A stretch of 64,000 nucleotides of DNA from Actinernus sp. WN-2022 (taxonomy: Eukaryota; Cnidaria; Anthozoa; Actiniaria; Actinernidae): positions 154,806,344-154,870,343 of the forward strand of contig JAOWCC010000577.1 of the NCBI GenBank assembly GCA_030867875.1, written 5' to 3'. Positions 42,656 to 53,290 of the stretch are shown piece after piece. A program made the translations under genes and the position numbers. The stretch's first letter is position 1; the number at the start of each line of letters is the position of its first letter. A model generated the notes under the pieces. The model did not search any database. It had not been told where the DNA came from and saw nothing but the letters and a program-made list of their open reading frames with translations.

Positions 42656-44280
42656 TAGCGTTGAAATCTTTTTGCACGGTACTGTACAGTACAATGCCAT
42701 GTCATAATAGTAACTGTATAATAATTAAACAATCTAAAATGTATCCAAGCCCCTCCCCCAAAAAACTATGGGTACTTTCCCTTAACTTTACTTTAGTAAT
42801 AAATCATGATTTTGGAGGAACATGGCAGCAGTTTCCATACCTTTATACTTGCACTTTCTACAAGTCGACCAGTTCAAGTTCAAGTATAACTGAGACGAGT
42901 GAGGGGCTTGTAAGTTGTATTCACACGAATGCTCAGCTGAGCTCCTTCCAGCTCCAGATCTTCTTTCTTTTCACAGGCTAGCAATTTGTTCGCCCTGCTA
43001 ATAGAGGTTTTTCATCTTTCTCGGCCTTTCCCCAAGGCTTTTCCTGTTTGGATTACAGCACAGCTCGATCACAGCGGAGAATTACGGCCGAGAAACATAC
43101 GAAAAATTAATAAAACCCTGTGACAACTTTCAATCTCGCGCGCGGTGTATCTCGCGCCTGCTGACCACAGGTAACGCACGATCAAGGTTTGAACAAATAA
43201 TTAATTAAAACAGTCTCACATGCATACTCACATTTGGTATCATGCTTTTAATATGAAAATGTTCTTCCTTTTTTCATCTTTAAATTTCATTACTTTGTCT
43301 TTTTATTTAGTTTTTATTTGTCACGGCTCCAGTTTGTTTTCTTCTATGGGCTCCCTGTGTTACATCAAACCGAGTTGATGTTACCCAACATGCTAAGCGG
43401 CCCTCGTTGTTGTCGGTCGAATGCAAATATGGCGGTCCTAGCTCATCTCAGCGAAAGTTTCTCGGGAATTTTTCTGATTCTCGCTCACTTCGATTCTTGA
43501 TTTTATTCTAAAATTCATTTAGATGTTTATGGATTGCAACTTCCTAATTGTAAGTACAAATCAATATATAATGTATACTTGATTTAAGACGCTAATTTCT
43601 GCATCAGTCTTGTTCTACAAACCAGTGCCAGTGGTCTGTTTTTGTGGGTTCGATTTCATGTAGTCTTTGGGAACGCGGCAGTTAATGTAAGAATCTAGAA
43701 AAGAGGGAAAGAAAAAGAAACCCATAGGAAAAGAACAAGCTTTTATTAGTATTGCTGCTCGATGATTGTTTACATTGGGTAAGTTATTAACATTCCAAGA
43801 ATTTCCTCAACCAGGCGTCAAATAAGAGCCCATCTGGGCTTTCACTCGGGCCACATGAGATTGAAGATGAAATACACTTTCATTTGAAATCCTCTTAGTA
43901 ATAACCAAAGGGAAGAATTATTAGCTGAATATTAGCAGTCTTTAGGAGTGGCCGGTAGCGCGGTGACTTTCATTCTCTGCTCCCCTAGTATATAAATTAT
44001 ATACATGTACATGTATATGTAATTTAATAATTATTATTTTTCTCGTATGTAAATTAAAGTAGTTGACCTTTTACTGTAAACACTACTTATTCATGTACAT
44101 GTAACACACTCTGCTGTTCTGTTATACTGCAGGTTCCGAGTACTAATAGATGATTGTCTCAAATGTATGTTTATATTTGTCCCAAATTATAAGTTGTATC
44201 CTGTCCATCCTGTGATGGAGCTATCACTATATTTCTCGGAGTAACTGCAGAATACCCTGCCACATTGAAATCGTTACTGG
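42656..44280. other. Intergenic, one repeat fragment
   Basis: It contains the inverted copy (43,826-43,900) of the repeat at 34,657. Otherwise AT-rich, without supported genes. Confidence 0.55.
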
Positions 44281-44284
44281 AAAA

Positions 44285-44510
44285 AGGCTGGCTACGCGGT
44301 ACACAGTTACGCGGTAGGCAGTGACTAAATTTATTCCAAGTCTTTTTCTTAGCTGTATTATGAAGTGGCTACGCGGTACGCAGTGACTAAATCGCAAGTC
44401 TCTGTCTGTATTATGCGGTACGCGGTACGCAGTGACTAAATTTATTCCAAGTCTCTTAGCTGTATTATGAAGTGGCTACGCGGTACGCGGTATGCAGTGA
44501 GTAAAATTAT
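44285..44510. repeat. Irregular tandem repeat with TACGCGGTACGCAGTGACTA
   Basis: Four imperfect units contain (GC)TACGCGGTACGCAGTGACTA followed by AATTTATTCCAAGTCTCTTAG and TGTATTATGAAGTG. Spacing is 50-75 bases because some units have lost or gained a CGCGGTA step. A further duplicated phrase (AAAAGCGGAAAACA) lies at 44,545 and 44,700. Confidence 0.82.
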
Positions 44511-45121
44511 TTCAAGTCTCAAAGGTGGCAAAATATTTTATTTGCAAAAGCGGAAAACATCTGTTCTGTTGCATGGAAATTTAAAGAACGAGATATAACT
44601 CAACGAATACAAAAACGAAGAAACAACTAAATTTGGCACCGAATGATGTATATGATTCCTTGACGTTCTTTGCGATGTCCGTGAGAAAAACATGATTACA
44701 AAAGCGGAAAACACTGATCTGTTCAGTTGGAAATTTAAAGAACAAGATATAACCGAATGAGTTTTTTTTTAAAAGGTTGCCCGACGTTTCTTTGTGCATG
44801 AATTTGAACTTTTGTTCTTTCTACCCTGTGGCTCTTTATCAAGTTCGCTGATCGCCGCCTTGCAGCTCTTTCTCCGCGGCGTCTTTTCTCTCTATAAAAC
44901 CTCTGGAAGTCATGTTAATTGTATTCGTGGTCATTTGTGGGCCTCTTTGTAACTTTAGCTGCTGTTCTTGACGAGTCCATTACGCCGTCCATATGACAGC
45001 ATCTTGATTTCGGTCTTGTATATATTATCTTGCTGCACTAATTTGTCTTCCAAATGACTGAGTTTTGTTTCTTGATTCGTGTTTTGACGTGACGAGAGTA
45101 AGAATTCATTACGCATATCAG

Positions 45122-45481
45122 TTAGGTCTGAGCCTCCATGTTACAAATCAAGGTCTTTAAATCAGTGAGAGAGTTCTTATTGCAGGCTAACAACCCTCGT
45201 GAAGAATCTAAAGAATTCCATCTCTTCCGGTTTGAATTTGACTCATGTGTATATGTGTATATACGTGTTGCTTTTGGAGTTTCAAGGATATGTTGATCCA
45301 AAACTACAGGATCTTGGGGTTTTTCATTGACTTGTGAACTTGCAGGCTCTGTAACTTGTTTTGTTTTCTTAGTATAACATAAAGTGTTGAACATGTTCTC
45401 AAGCATGTCGCGCGTGACCTCTGTTTCTTCATCCAACGACTCCGAAGTATCTTTAAGACTCATTAAGTTCTCTACTTTCAT
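45122..45481 (-). CDS. Unidentified open frame, possibly retroelement ORF1 or an exon
   Basis: A 119-codon frame starts at an ATG directly after an acceptor-like CCAGATTACAG and ends TAA at 45,122-45,124. It is rich in E, K, T and S (MKVENLMSLKDTSESLDEE, TRDMLENMFNTLCYTKKT, SLTDLKTLICNMEAQ). On the same strand, beyond the stop and in another frame, further helical coding-like words appear (TKLSHLEDKLVQQDNIYKTE). This suggests a longer, broken coiled-coil coding region such as a LINE ORF1. No family is recognised. Confidence 0.35.
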   Translation of the reverse strand: MKVENLMSLKDTSESLDEETEVTRDMLENMFNTLCYTKKTKQVTEPASSQVNEKPQDPVVLDQHILETPKATRIYTYTHESNSNRKRWNSLDSSRGLLACNKNSLTDLKTLICNMEAQT

Positions 45482-46929
45482 CTGTAATCTGGGAAACTCA
45501 ATCTTTGCCCATGCCTCGTATGCGGTGCCTTAATTGGCACATACCTATCTACTCCTGTTGTTAAGTAGACGTGGATGGTTATAAGTAACATGATGAGTCC
45601 AGTACGAGTCCATATAATTATTTGTATTTGTTGGATTAAAGATTATTAACTGAAATGCCTGTTGATTATCTCTAATTAAAAGCATTACCCTCATTCACAA
45701 AACTTGAGTCATAATATTACAGAACTATAAAGGGAACTGTTGGATGGCCTTTCTTGAACCAAAACCTCACCCGTGAGAGGATTCTAGTTTAACAACTCGA
45801 ACGAAAGTACCAATACTCTGATAGGGAGTTGTGCTGTCACCGAAGCCCTAGCTCTGTACGTACCATTAAAGTAAACATCTTGTGTTAATTATATCCGCAG
45901 TCTGTGCAGCTTCCGGTTGTCCTTTCACGATTACCATCATCGACATTACATTATGCAGCACCAGGCGGCTCCGTGTTCAAGTATGTGCACTTGAACAGTG
46001 TGAGCTGATTGGCTAACGGGACCGGAAGTTGACAATTTTGCTGCACTGAACAAAAAAAACGGCCTGCAGATTTAGACTTGTGCCTGCCACAGGCAGCCCG
46101 AGTAAAAGTGCGGAAAATACAAAATGTAGTTCTAAGCTAAGAAAAAACAGGCACGCAGAGTGTGCAAAAGCTACATTTATTTTGCAGTTGTTTTTATGGT
46201 ATATACATGTATAGCCTATAAGAATTGAAAATAATGTACAGAGCACATGGTTGGCTATGCCATCCCCCTGCATGGCTATACAAAACACTAGAAAATTCTA
46301 AACTTTCAATTTGTAAAGCTCTCCTAAGTTGACAGTAATATTGATATTTAAAAATGTTTACACTGATATTTACTAATTTCATTATCATAATACATGTAGC
46401 AGTCAGCCAGCCCTGATAAAGAAAATAGTGTAAACAATTTCCTCAGAAGAAGTTGATTCTGTTTTTCACTTGCATGATGTGCTGCTGGAGTAAACATGTA
46501 CATGTATTAAATGCATAACTTTACTAAATTAAGCCAGGCTAACGTCTTGACAAGATAATGGTAGAATAACAAAACCTCCTGAGGGGAATGCCATATGTGG
46601 ATTGGTCATGATTAAACTTAACATTAATGGTATTCACAACCCCCATCTGGCATTAATGTCAAGTGTCCCACTTTTCCCGGGAAAGTGGCACGCTTCACAT
46701 TAATGTCAGATGTTGGAGCTGCAAGATTGAGTGCAGGCTGGAAAACCAAAACCAATGAAGGAGAAAACGAAGGGTAACAGACACTCTGTTGAGACTACAA
46801 GCATGTATATATTCCTAGATTGGACAAGTTTTCTTTTTATTCTAACTAAGAATGGATTTGGGGACAAGTTTTGTTTGTAACTAAAATATGTTATACATGT
46901 ACATGTATATAGAGGTCCATTCAGCACAC

Positions 46930-47093
46930 CAACATTGCTAGACTGTTTTTTACCCCATGTTGGATGATGTTAGGCCAACATTTTTCATTAGGCGAAATGT
47001 TTGATTGAAAACAAACTTTCATCCATTGGCTAAAACATGTTTGTCCAGCATCATCCAAAATGGGGTGCTAAACAGTCTAACATTGTTGGAACC
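46930..47093. mobile_element. MITE-like inverted repeat, CCAACATTG ends
   Basis: ACCAACATTGCTAGACTGTT pairs with AACAGTCTAACATTGTTGG. Inside, CCCCATGTTGGATGATG pairs with CATCATCCAAAATGGGG. No gene. Confidence 0.75.
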
Positions 47094-47354
47094 AACATTA
47101 TGTTGGTCCATGTTAATGTTGTACAATGATAATTTATCATTGTTGGAATGTTTATATACAGTATATAGCCCCAGCTATAACAGTCAAAACAGGACAAGCA
47201 TTCCTCTGTAGACTCACTAGAGCAAACAATGAAGTTCATTATTCAAAATTTAATTTAATTATTGGTTTCAAACTTCCATTGTTGTTAGTGTTGTCGTGCA
47301 AATGCTAGCTCCAAGAATTGCTGTGATCAAGGAGACTGATTTGAATTTTAAGGC

Positions 47355-47450
47355 TCAATAAATGTGCCAAGGATGCAGCCAGGATTCGAATCCCCAACCT
47401 CCCACACTCTAGACCATGCTCTACCAACTGAGCTAACCAGTGAGGCTGGT
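47355..47450 (-). mobile_element. tRNA-derived SINE, truncated
   Basis: On the minus strand it reads CCTCACTGGTTAGCTCAGTTGG, TAGAGCATGGTCTAGAGTG and GGGGATTCGAATCCTGGC, the same head as the SINE at 18,987, followed by only a short tail. The A- and B-boxes are intact, but the acceptor stem does not pair. Confidence 0.8.
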
Positions 47451-47527
47451 GCTCAAACCATTTCCTCCAGAAACTGAGAAACAACATATGTTTAATGGAC
47501 AGCGTAGTTTATGTTTTGGATATTAAT

Positions 47528-47568
47528 CTCTGGTCTTTCGAGTGGGAGGTTGCAGGTTCAAACCCTGG

Positions 47569-47607
<39 letters not shown>

Positions 47608-47715
47608 GGTGCTGCCTTTACATAATACAGTAAACGGTTAGACCTTCATGTCTTCTCGGATAAGGACGTAAAATCGTAGGACTAGTAGTGTTCCCAATTA
47701 GCTGCAAAGCTAAAA
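47528..47715 (+). mobile_element. Second SINE family (GGACCAACACTCAGGGTCTT type)
   Basis: A B-box-like GGTTCAAACCCTGGCCGGAC is followed by CAACACTCAGGGTCTTAAAA, AAGGTGCTGCCTTTAC and CTTCTCGGATAAGGACG. From memory this conserved body recurs in anthozoan SINEs. Its A-box half is degraded. Confidence 0.65.
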
Positions 47716-48362
47716 ACATTGACACTTAAATAAAGTCACTTATTTTATAATTACTTACACTGGAAAAAAATTGCCTTCAAACACTAGAGGTTGACTGCCA
47801 GAAGATAGTATTTTGGGTCAAATTCCTGCCGATTTATGCATCATCTGGTGCATGCGCCCTAGTTATCCAACTCTGTCGGCCTATTACACATTAAACAGGA
47901 TACACTCTGATTGGCTAGCCTGCTTCCAGGCACTTCCATAGGAGGAGAGGGGAGTCTGGGAAGAGAGGAAAAGGAGAGCTCTACTTTTAATTATCTCCCC
48001 TCCCCTCTTCTCTCTCCAACCACAGGAACCCACACCATTGAAGAGTCTGCAAGTAGGCAGAGCACATTATTGCTCTGTTTTGTTGGGAAAGTGTGCTAAT
48101 TATTTACAAAACATAGATTTCATCTCACATTGTGTTGAAGTCAAAATGTGAAGAGAAGATCATGCAGTAATATGCCACTACATCTTCATGCCATACTTCT
48201 TTGTTCTCTTCACATTGTGAGTCATCTGTGTATCAATAAGAGAACAGGCACACAGCAAAATGACATACACTGTATTTGTTAAATACATTTTGTATAAAAC
48301 TGAATACATTTACATACACACATTTCTAATTTGTTTGTTTTTTGTTTTTACTGTCCCTTTAG

Positions 48363-48372
48363 GTTCTTGGTA
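48363..48372 (+). promoter_or_regulatory. 3' splice site and short 5' UTR before the RNF41 start
   Basis: A strong pyrimidine tract (TTTGTTTTTACTGTCCCTTTAG) ends in AG at 48,361-48,362, ten bases before the ATG. The first coding exon therefore begins just upstream of the start codon, and at least one non-coding exon must precede it. Confidence 0.8.
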
Positions 48373-49350
48373 ATGGGGTATGACAATGGGAGATTTCAGG
48401 GAGCTGTAGATGAAGAATTAGTGTGCACAATATGTGGTGGTGTTTTAGAGGATCCTCTGCAAGCACCTGCATGCGAGCATGCCTTTTGTGCATCTTGCAT
48501 CCATGAATGGCTCAATCATCAACAAAACTGTCCAATAGATCGGCGAAATCTTACACCATTGCAACTTAAACAAGTTCCTAGAATACTGAAAAATCTACTG
48601 TCCAAGTTGATGATCGCATGTGATAACATTTCATTTGGTTGTGAAGCAGTGGTTCGACTCGATAGCTTGCAGTCACATATGTCCCAGTGTCAACACAATC
48701 CCAAAAGACCAGTGCAGTGTGAAAAAGGATGTGGACTGGTAGTTCCTTTTGATGAATTGCAGCAGCATAACTGTGTGCGTGAACTGAACACCATCATACA
48801 GAATCAGAACCTTAAGCTTGCTGAGCTCCAAGCTCAGATTGATGACCAACGACAGCAACTTAATGAACAGAAACGAGAAATTCAGGTTTTGAAGGATATG
48901 ATGAGAACTATGAGAGTTGTCAATGTCCCACAACCCCTACCTACAGTGCCAAGCAGTCGTGCCTTGCAGCCATCAATGGCTCATAACACTGATGAATTGC
49001 AAGAATGGGTGTTGGGACTGCAACCAGCAAGGGTAACTCGGTGGGGAGGAATGATTTCAACACCAGATGCTGTCCTACAAGCTGTAATAAGAAGAGCACT
49101 TGCAGACAGTGGGTGCCCATCTTCTGTTTTAAATGAACTGATGGAAAATGCACATGAGCGAAGATGGCCACCTGGTCTCAGTACACTTGAGACTCGGCAG
49201 CTAAACCGAAGACGCTATGAACAGTATGTTTGTCATCGCATTGCAGGAAAGCAAGCAGTAGTAATAATGTCTTGTGAGAATGAGCACATGGGAGAATCAA
49301 TGACCCTAGAACCTGGACTTGTTATGATTTTTGCCCATGGCATAGAGTAA
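48373..49350 (+). CDS. RNF41: E3 ubiquitin-protein ligase NRDP1 (RNF41)
   Basis: The 325-residue product is uninterrupted in one exon and starts MGYDNGRFQG, as vertebrate NRDP1 starts MGYD. That match and the splice site ten bases upstream fix the start; the in-frame ATG at 48,331 is in intron. Residues 18-56 are a RING finger with C18, C21, C34, H36, C39, C42, C53 and D56 (the D is characteristic). A SIAH/TRAF-type zinc finger spans about 78-135 (CDNISFGCEAVVRL, HNPKRPVQCEKGCGL). A coiled coil spans about 136-186. The last 130 residues are the conserved USP8-binding/substrate domain (LQPARVTRWGGMISTPDAVL, HERRWPPGLSTLETRQ, GLVMIFAHG). In vertebrates NRDP1 ubiquitinates receptor tyrosine kinases such as ErbB3 and also BRUCE, and is stabilised by USP8. 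The length is close to the 317 residues I recall for human. Confidence 0.97.
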   Translation: MGYDNGRFQGAVDEELVCTICGGVLEDPLQAPACEHAFCASCIHEWLNHQQNCPIDRRNLTPLQLKQVPRILKNLLSKLMIACDNISFGCEAVVRLDSLQSHMSQCQHNPKRPVQCEKGCGLVVPFDELQQHNCVRELNTIIQNQNLKLAELQAQIDDQRQQLNEQKREIQVLKDMMRTMRVVNVPQPLPTVPSSRALQPSMAHNTDELQEWVLGLQPARVTRWGGMISTPDAVLQAVIRRALADSGCPSSVLNELMENAHERRWPPGLSTLETRQLNRRRYEQYVCHRIAGKQAVVIMSCENEHMGESMTLEPGLVMIFAHGIE

Positions 49351-49357
49351 TTGAGTA

Positions 49358-49782
49358 ATAGACGACTTCATGCTTGAAGGGGCAATTACTGGGTAACCAG
49401 GACAAATGTCTGGAAAAAAAGTGTTTGCTTGAGAATCTGATGCCAAATATTTTGCCCAAAATTCTTTTTTTACAACATGACCGCCCATGAACCTGAGCTC
49501 AAGATATATGGCAAAAGATACTGTTGGTAAGATTTCAAGACTAAACATGCTACGAATGATTCAGTTTGGAGTTGTTCATTTATTTTTTATTAAAAGCTCA
49601 CAAGATCAAATTTTAATCAGCAAAATCTTTCACACCACATCTTTAGTTTTAGGATGCTAAATGTTTCAGGCATAGAAATTTTAGGCAAAATATTTGGCAC
49701 CAGATTCTCATACAACACTGTATTTCCATGTCATGATTATCCCGATTACCCAGCATATCCCTTCAAGCATGAAGTGGTCTAT
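49358..49782. mobile_element. MITE immediately after the RNF41 stop codon
   Basis: ATAGACGACTTCATGCTTG on the left pairs with CAAGCATGAAGTGGTCTAT on the right, and the pairing goes on through ACTGGGTAA, GAGAATCTG and ATATTTTGCC. TGAGT lies just outside both ends (49,352-49,356 and 49,784-49,788), a possible short target duplication. The left end is seven bases after the RNF41 stop, so the element occupies the 3' UTR or its start. No clear AATAAA was found before it. Confidence 0.85.
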
Positions 49783-51081
49783 ATGAGTTGTGTTCGAGTT
49801 GAATTGAGCTAATTTACATAAAATATTAGAGTACAAACATGAGTTATGACCCAATTCAGTTTCATTTTGGGTAAAGTGTTTACATGTAGCTAGCCTGTGT
49901 AGTGACAGTCAAGGAAAGGGGAGGGGAAAAAGTGGGGAACAAGACAGGGTTGCCACAGATCAGGGAAAAGTCGGGGGAAAATATTTTTTTCAAGGTCAGG
50001 GAAAAGTCAGGGAATTTTGCATCTGGTCAGGGAAATTCTAAATTTCTTGTCAAAGTCAGGGAAAAGTTAGGGAATTTTATTTTCCGGTTGCCACGAGGGC
50101 TCCTCATGCCTCAAAACGTCTGTGAATGGAGGCTACAGGTTTTGATAATGACTTTTGTTTTGGACGAGGGAATGTCAAACAGTCTTATTATGGTCAGTGA
50201 AAATTGTTTTCTGGTCAGGAAAAAGTCAGGGAATTTTTTTTTGCCTGATGGGTGGCAACCATGCAAGAGAGGGGAGGGAGTTCAGTGCAGACCATGTGTT
50301 ACCCTTCACATGTATGTTGGATCATTAAGTGCTCTGTCTGTTGGGTTGAGGTTTGGTTGCGTTGCATTGAGTTCAAGTTGAGCTACAGTATAAGTGGGAG
50401 CCACAGAAGAACAAACAATAATTTATGCAGATTCCTTAATAATTTCACAGGAATAATCAGAACTCCTTACCGTAATTACCAGGATACATGTAGCTTTTAA
50501 TTTATTTAATTTATTACAATAATATTGGTACAAAATGAGTTATTTTAACATAATATTTTATGTTTTGTCCTATCAAAAAATATATTTTAAAAATGTTTCT
50601 TTTAAGCTACATACCTCCTAGATATTAAGTTACTCAAGTCAGGTGCACATGCAGTCATAAGCTCGGTTCACTGAAGACAAGATACAATCCAGTTTGAAAT
50701 AAATAAATTGGTCATAAACTTGGGTAGTTCACTATTAACATTTCATTAGTCTTCAGTAAAAGTGGGGCAAGAAAATACCCACATGACCTTACAAGACAAC
50801 GAAATGGCAGTAGAGAAAGTACCAAGAGGCTGCCAGGAGGTGGTGGGAAAATTAAAGTACTCAATGCTTTTTGTCCCATCAAAAATATATATAAAAAGTT
50901 TCTTTTTTCTTCAGATTCTCCACACCTTGCACAATGCACAGCCAAACCACAGGTAGCCCAAGCTTATCATTACAAGAGAAAGTATGAAAATAGTCGCTCT
51001 TAATTAAATCTAATAAAATGTTTGAAAAACCTTCGCTTTCCCATGTAGTAATTAGCTTTAATGTCTATGGTTATTACTAGG
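49783..51081. other. RNF41 downstream region: one repeat element, otherwise nothing
   Basis: At 49,946-50,262, GGGTTGCCAC and GTGGCAACC are terminal repeats. They enclose several GTCAGGGAAAAGTCAGGGAA units, a known kind of tandem-bearing MITE whose translations look protein-like but are not genes. The rest is AT-rich. Confidence 0.6.
49946..50262. mobile_element. MITE with GTCAGGGAAAAGTCAGGGAA repeats
   Basis: The ends GGGTTGCCAC and GGTGGCAACC are inverted. The unit GTCAGGGAAAAGTCAGGGAAT recurs at about 49,965, 49,995, 50,050 and 50,215 with spacers. Confidence 0.75.
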
Positions 51082-51089
51082 CAGTTTAG

Positions 51090-51239
51090 GGCAATCCCTT
51101 TATGTAGGACGACACATTTTTTTACCAAAAATACAATAGAATACAACACAATACAATTCAATACAACAATAGAACGCAACACAATACAATAGAATACAAT
51201 TTGGTAGCAATTCGTGTCGTCCTACATGAAGGGATGGCC
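51090..51239 (+). mobile_element. hAT-like MITE (copy 2), 8-bp duplication CAGTTTAG
   Basis: It has the same TIR and AATAC-pentamer core as 24,412-24,573. CAGTTTAG stands at 51,082-51,089 and 51,240-51,247. Just to the right (51,265-51,420) is a diverged relative with CTTCATGTAGGCAACACATG ends. Confidence 0.95.
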
Positions 51240-51615
51240 CAGTTTAGCCTAGATTAAGGGTATTTTTGCCTTCATGTAGGCAACACATGAATAAAATAGT
51301 GCTATCACAATACAATACAATTAACACACTACAAAACAATAGAATGAAATACACAAGAAATGATACAATAGAACAATACATAATTTGGTAGTAATTCATG
51401 TCTGCCTTCATGAAGGGAGAACCTTAAAGCAAGGTAATCACTTGAAGGGAAAGCGAAGGTTTTTGAAACAATGGGATAATAGTGAAAACTTCATACATTC
51501 TCTTGTAATCGCTTATACAGATCGCAATCTTGGGCTGCTCGTCACCAAATGAACAATAGGAAATTAGGCAGTGCAAATTTAAGTTATTTGATAACACATC
51601 GCTTGTTTAAATTGG

Positions 51616-51872
51616 CCTTTTTCAGGAAACAGTCACGTGTTGATAGAATTGAGCTCGTGATCCCGATGGGAAAGGCGTTGCCATGGATCGCTGCTGGACG
51701 ACAAGCCATCTTCAAAAACTCAGTTTTTGAAATTTGAGGTGGGAAATAGCATTTACAAACAGGTTTTGCTAATAACACTACCGATCTCGTACAAGGCTTT
51801 TAAATGAATGAAGTCAGATATTTTTGCCGTCCAGTACAACCACGTGATTGCATTCCTGCAAAAAAGGTCTAT
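51616..51872. mobile_element. MITE, CAGGAAACAGTCACGTG family
   Basis: It runs from GGCCTTTTTCAGGAAACAG to CTGCAAAAAAGGTCT, with CCACGTGATTGC near the right end, and shares the AAACAGGTTTTGCTAATAA and GATCTCGTACAAGG segments with 52,318-52,616. It directly abuts the next foldback element. Confidence 0.8.
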
Positions 51873-52317
51873 TACTATGCGTAACGGTTATTTCCGGCGA
51901 TATTTGAAGTTACAGTAAATGTATGGAGTTTTAGTTCGAATGCCCGTCTGCTCTAAAATAAAATTCAATAAATCGTAAAAATATTCTTACCTGTCTCTTG
52001 TGTATTTCTTTCAGTTTCTGTGAAGTTTCAAGCCATTCTGTTCAATATTGAGGGAGTTACAGTATTTCCTTCTCTAAGTATAAAAAGAATACCTAGAATG
52101 ATCACTACAAATCACGTTTACTGGGATTTTTTAGCCACTGGAATAATAAATGCATCGTGAATATCATATATCAGCAAGCGTTTGTATCTTATATACAGTG
52201 AAAAATATGCCCGAACCAGTGATTTCCAGAGACTATTCCATCTATATCTATTCCTATTCCGGAATACGGTCAATCGAACGCACCCTTAGGGAAGGAACAT
52301 TACTGTAACTCCCTCAA

Positions 52318-52616
52318 TAGGCCCTTTGCAGCTAACAGTCACGTGCTGACATAATACTTCATTAACGAATGAATTGAGCTCGTGATCCCCATGGGAAAGC
52401 GGGCGTTGCCATGGATGCTGGAGAGCAAGCTATCTTTAAAAAACGCAGTTTTAGAAAGATCGACAATAGATTGGAGGTCGGAAAATAGCATTTACAAACA
52501 GGATTTGTTAATAACTCTACCGATCTCGTACAAGGCCTTTGAATGAATGAAGTTAGATCTAGATATTTTTTTGCTCTCCAGTACAACCACGTGATGTGTT
52601 AGCTGCAAAGGGCCTA
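52318..52616. mobile_element. MITE, TIR TAGGCCCTTTGCAGCTAACA, nested
   Basis: Terminal repeats of about 20 bp are perfect up to ..GCTAACA. The interior carries AGTCACGTGCTGACATAAT, the CCCCATGGGAAAG segment and CCACGTGATG. It is the best preserved copy of the family expanded at 13.07 kb. The unoccupied target, read from the other arm, is CCCTCAATATTGAAC. Confidence 0.9.
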
Positions 52617-52758
52617 TATTGAACGGAATGGCTTGAAACTACACAGAAACTGAAAGAAATACACAAGAGACAGGTAAGAATATTTTGACGATTTATTGAA
52701 TTTTATTTTAGAGCAAACGGGCATTCGAACTAAAACTCCATACATTTACTGTAATAGT

Positions 52759-52944
52759 GGGAATCGGCTAACTCTGTTGCCACCCAATTCAGATCATGTG
52801 ATATAAACACACATTACTCAATTAATTTTATTCAGATAGGCATGACTGCATTATGATTAGAATGAAAAAGGAATAATTCCCCAGAGTAGCATCTGTTTAC
52901 ATCACATGATCTGAATTGGGTGGCAACAGCGTTAGCCGATTACC
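52759..52944. mobile_element. MITE, 45-bp TIR GGGAATCGGCTAAC, nested
   Basis: GGGAATCGGCTAACTCTG through CCCAATTCAGATCATGTGAT is repeated in inverse at the right end with two or three differences. It inserted in the right arm of the foldback element, which in the other arm is continuous there. Confidence 0.9.
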
Positions 52945-53257
52945 TCTATTTCAAATATCGCCGGAAATAGCCGTTACGCATAATGAGCCTGGGGTACCTG
53001 TGGGCTAATTAAAATAAAATTCAATATAGCGATTTCACTGCACGTCATCCATTGCCATTAATGTGCCAACCAGAGATTCAATGGTTCCTGACACAAAGCG
53101 GCCTTTTGAAATCATGGTTGGCAAATTAGCATATCAATCGTAATGTTTTTAAAACACGAGATATCGCTATCCTACCTAGTTAATAAACAATCGAGACTGA
53201 AGATTACCAGATAACGTGATGGTATTTTTTTCTAAGGAACGAAGCCGATATTATAAT

Positions 53258-53290
<33 letters not shown>

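Larger units (their letters stand above)
45482..48362. other. Intergenic and 5' region of RNF41
   Basis: It holds a fragment with GCCTGCCACAGGCAGCCCGAG (46,083), an inverted-repeat element with CCAACATTGTT words (46,930-47,093), two SINE-like pieces (47,355-47,450 and 47,528-47,710) and a purine-rich stretch (47,925-48,010). An upstream non-coding exon of RNF41 must lie here or further left but could not be picked out. Confidence 0.5.
51876..52985. mobile_element. Foldback element invaded by two different MITEs
   Basis: The left arm (51,876-about 52,083) and right arm (about 52,288-52,982) share TAACGGTTATTTCCGGCGATA, TATGGAGTTTTAGTTCGAATG, GTATTTCTTTCAGTTTCTGTG and TTGAGGGAGTTACAGTA in inverse. 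The right arm is split twice: by a 299-bp MITE (52,318-52,616) and by a 186-bp MITE (52,759-52,944). The left arm shows the unoccupied sequence at both points. Confidence 0.88.

Noticed and set aside
42457..42981. 174-codon open frame
   Set aside because: The first third is GGATATATCC repeats and the rest has no domain, no codon bias and no splice support.
48331..48372. Upstream in-frame ATG of RNF41 (14 extra codons)
   Set aside because: These bases lie in the pyrimidine tract of an intron ending AG at 48,361-48,362. The conserved start is MGYD at 48,373.
49902..50381. 159-codon frame with repeated VREKSGNF-like words
   Set aside because: It is a translation of GTCAGGGAAAAGTCAGGGAA repeats within a MITE, not a gene.
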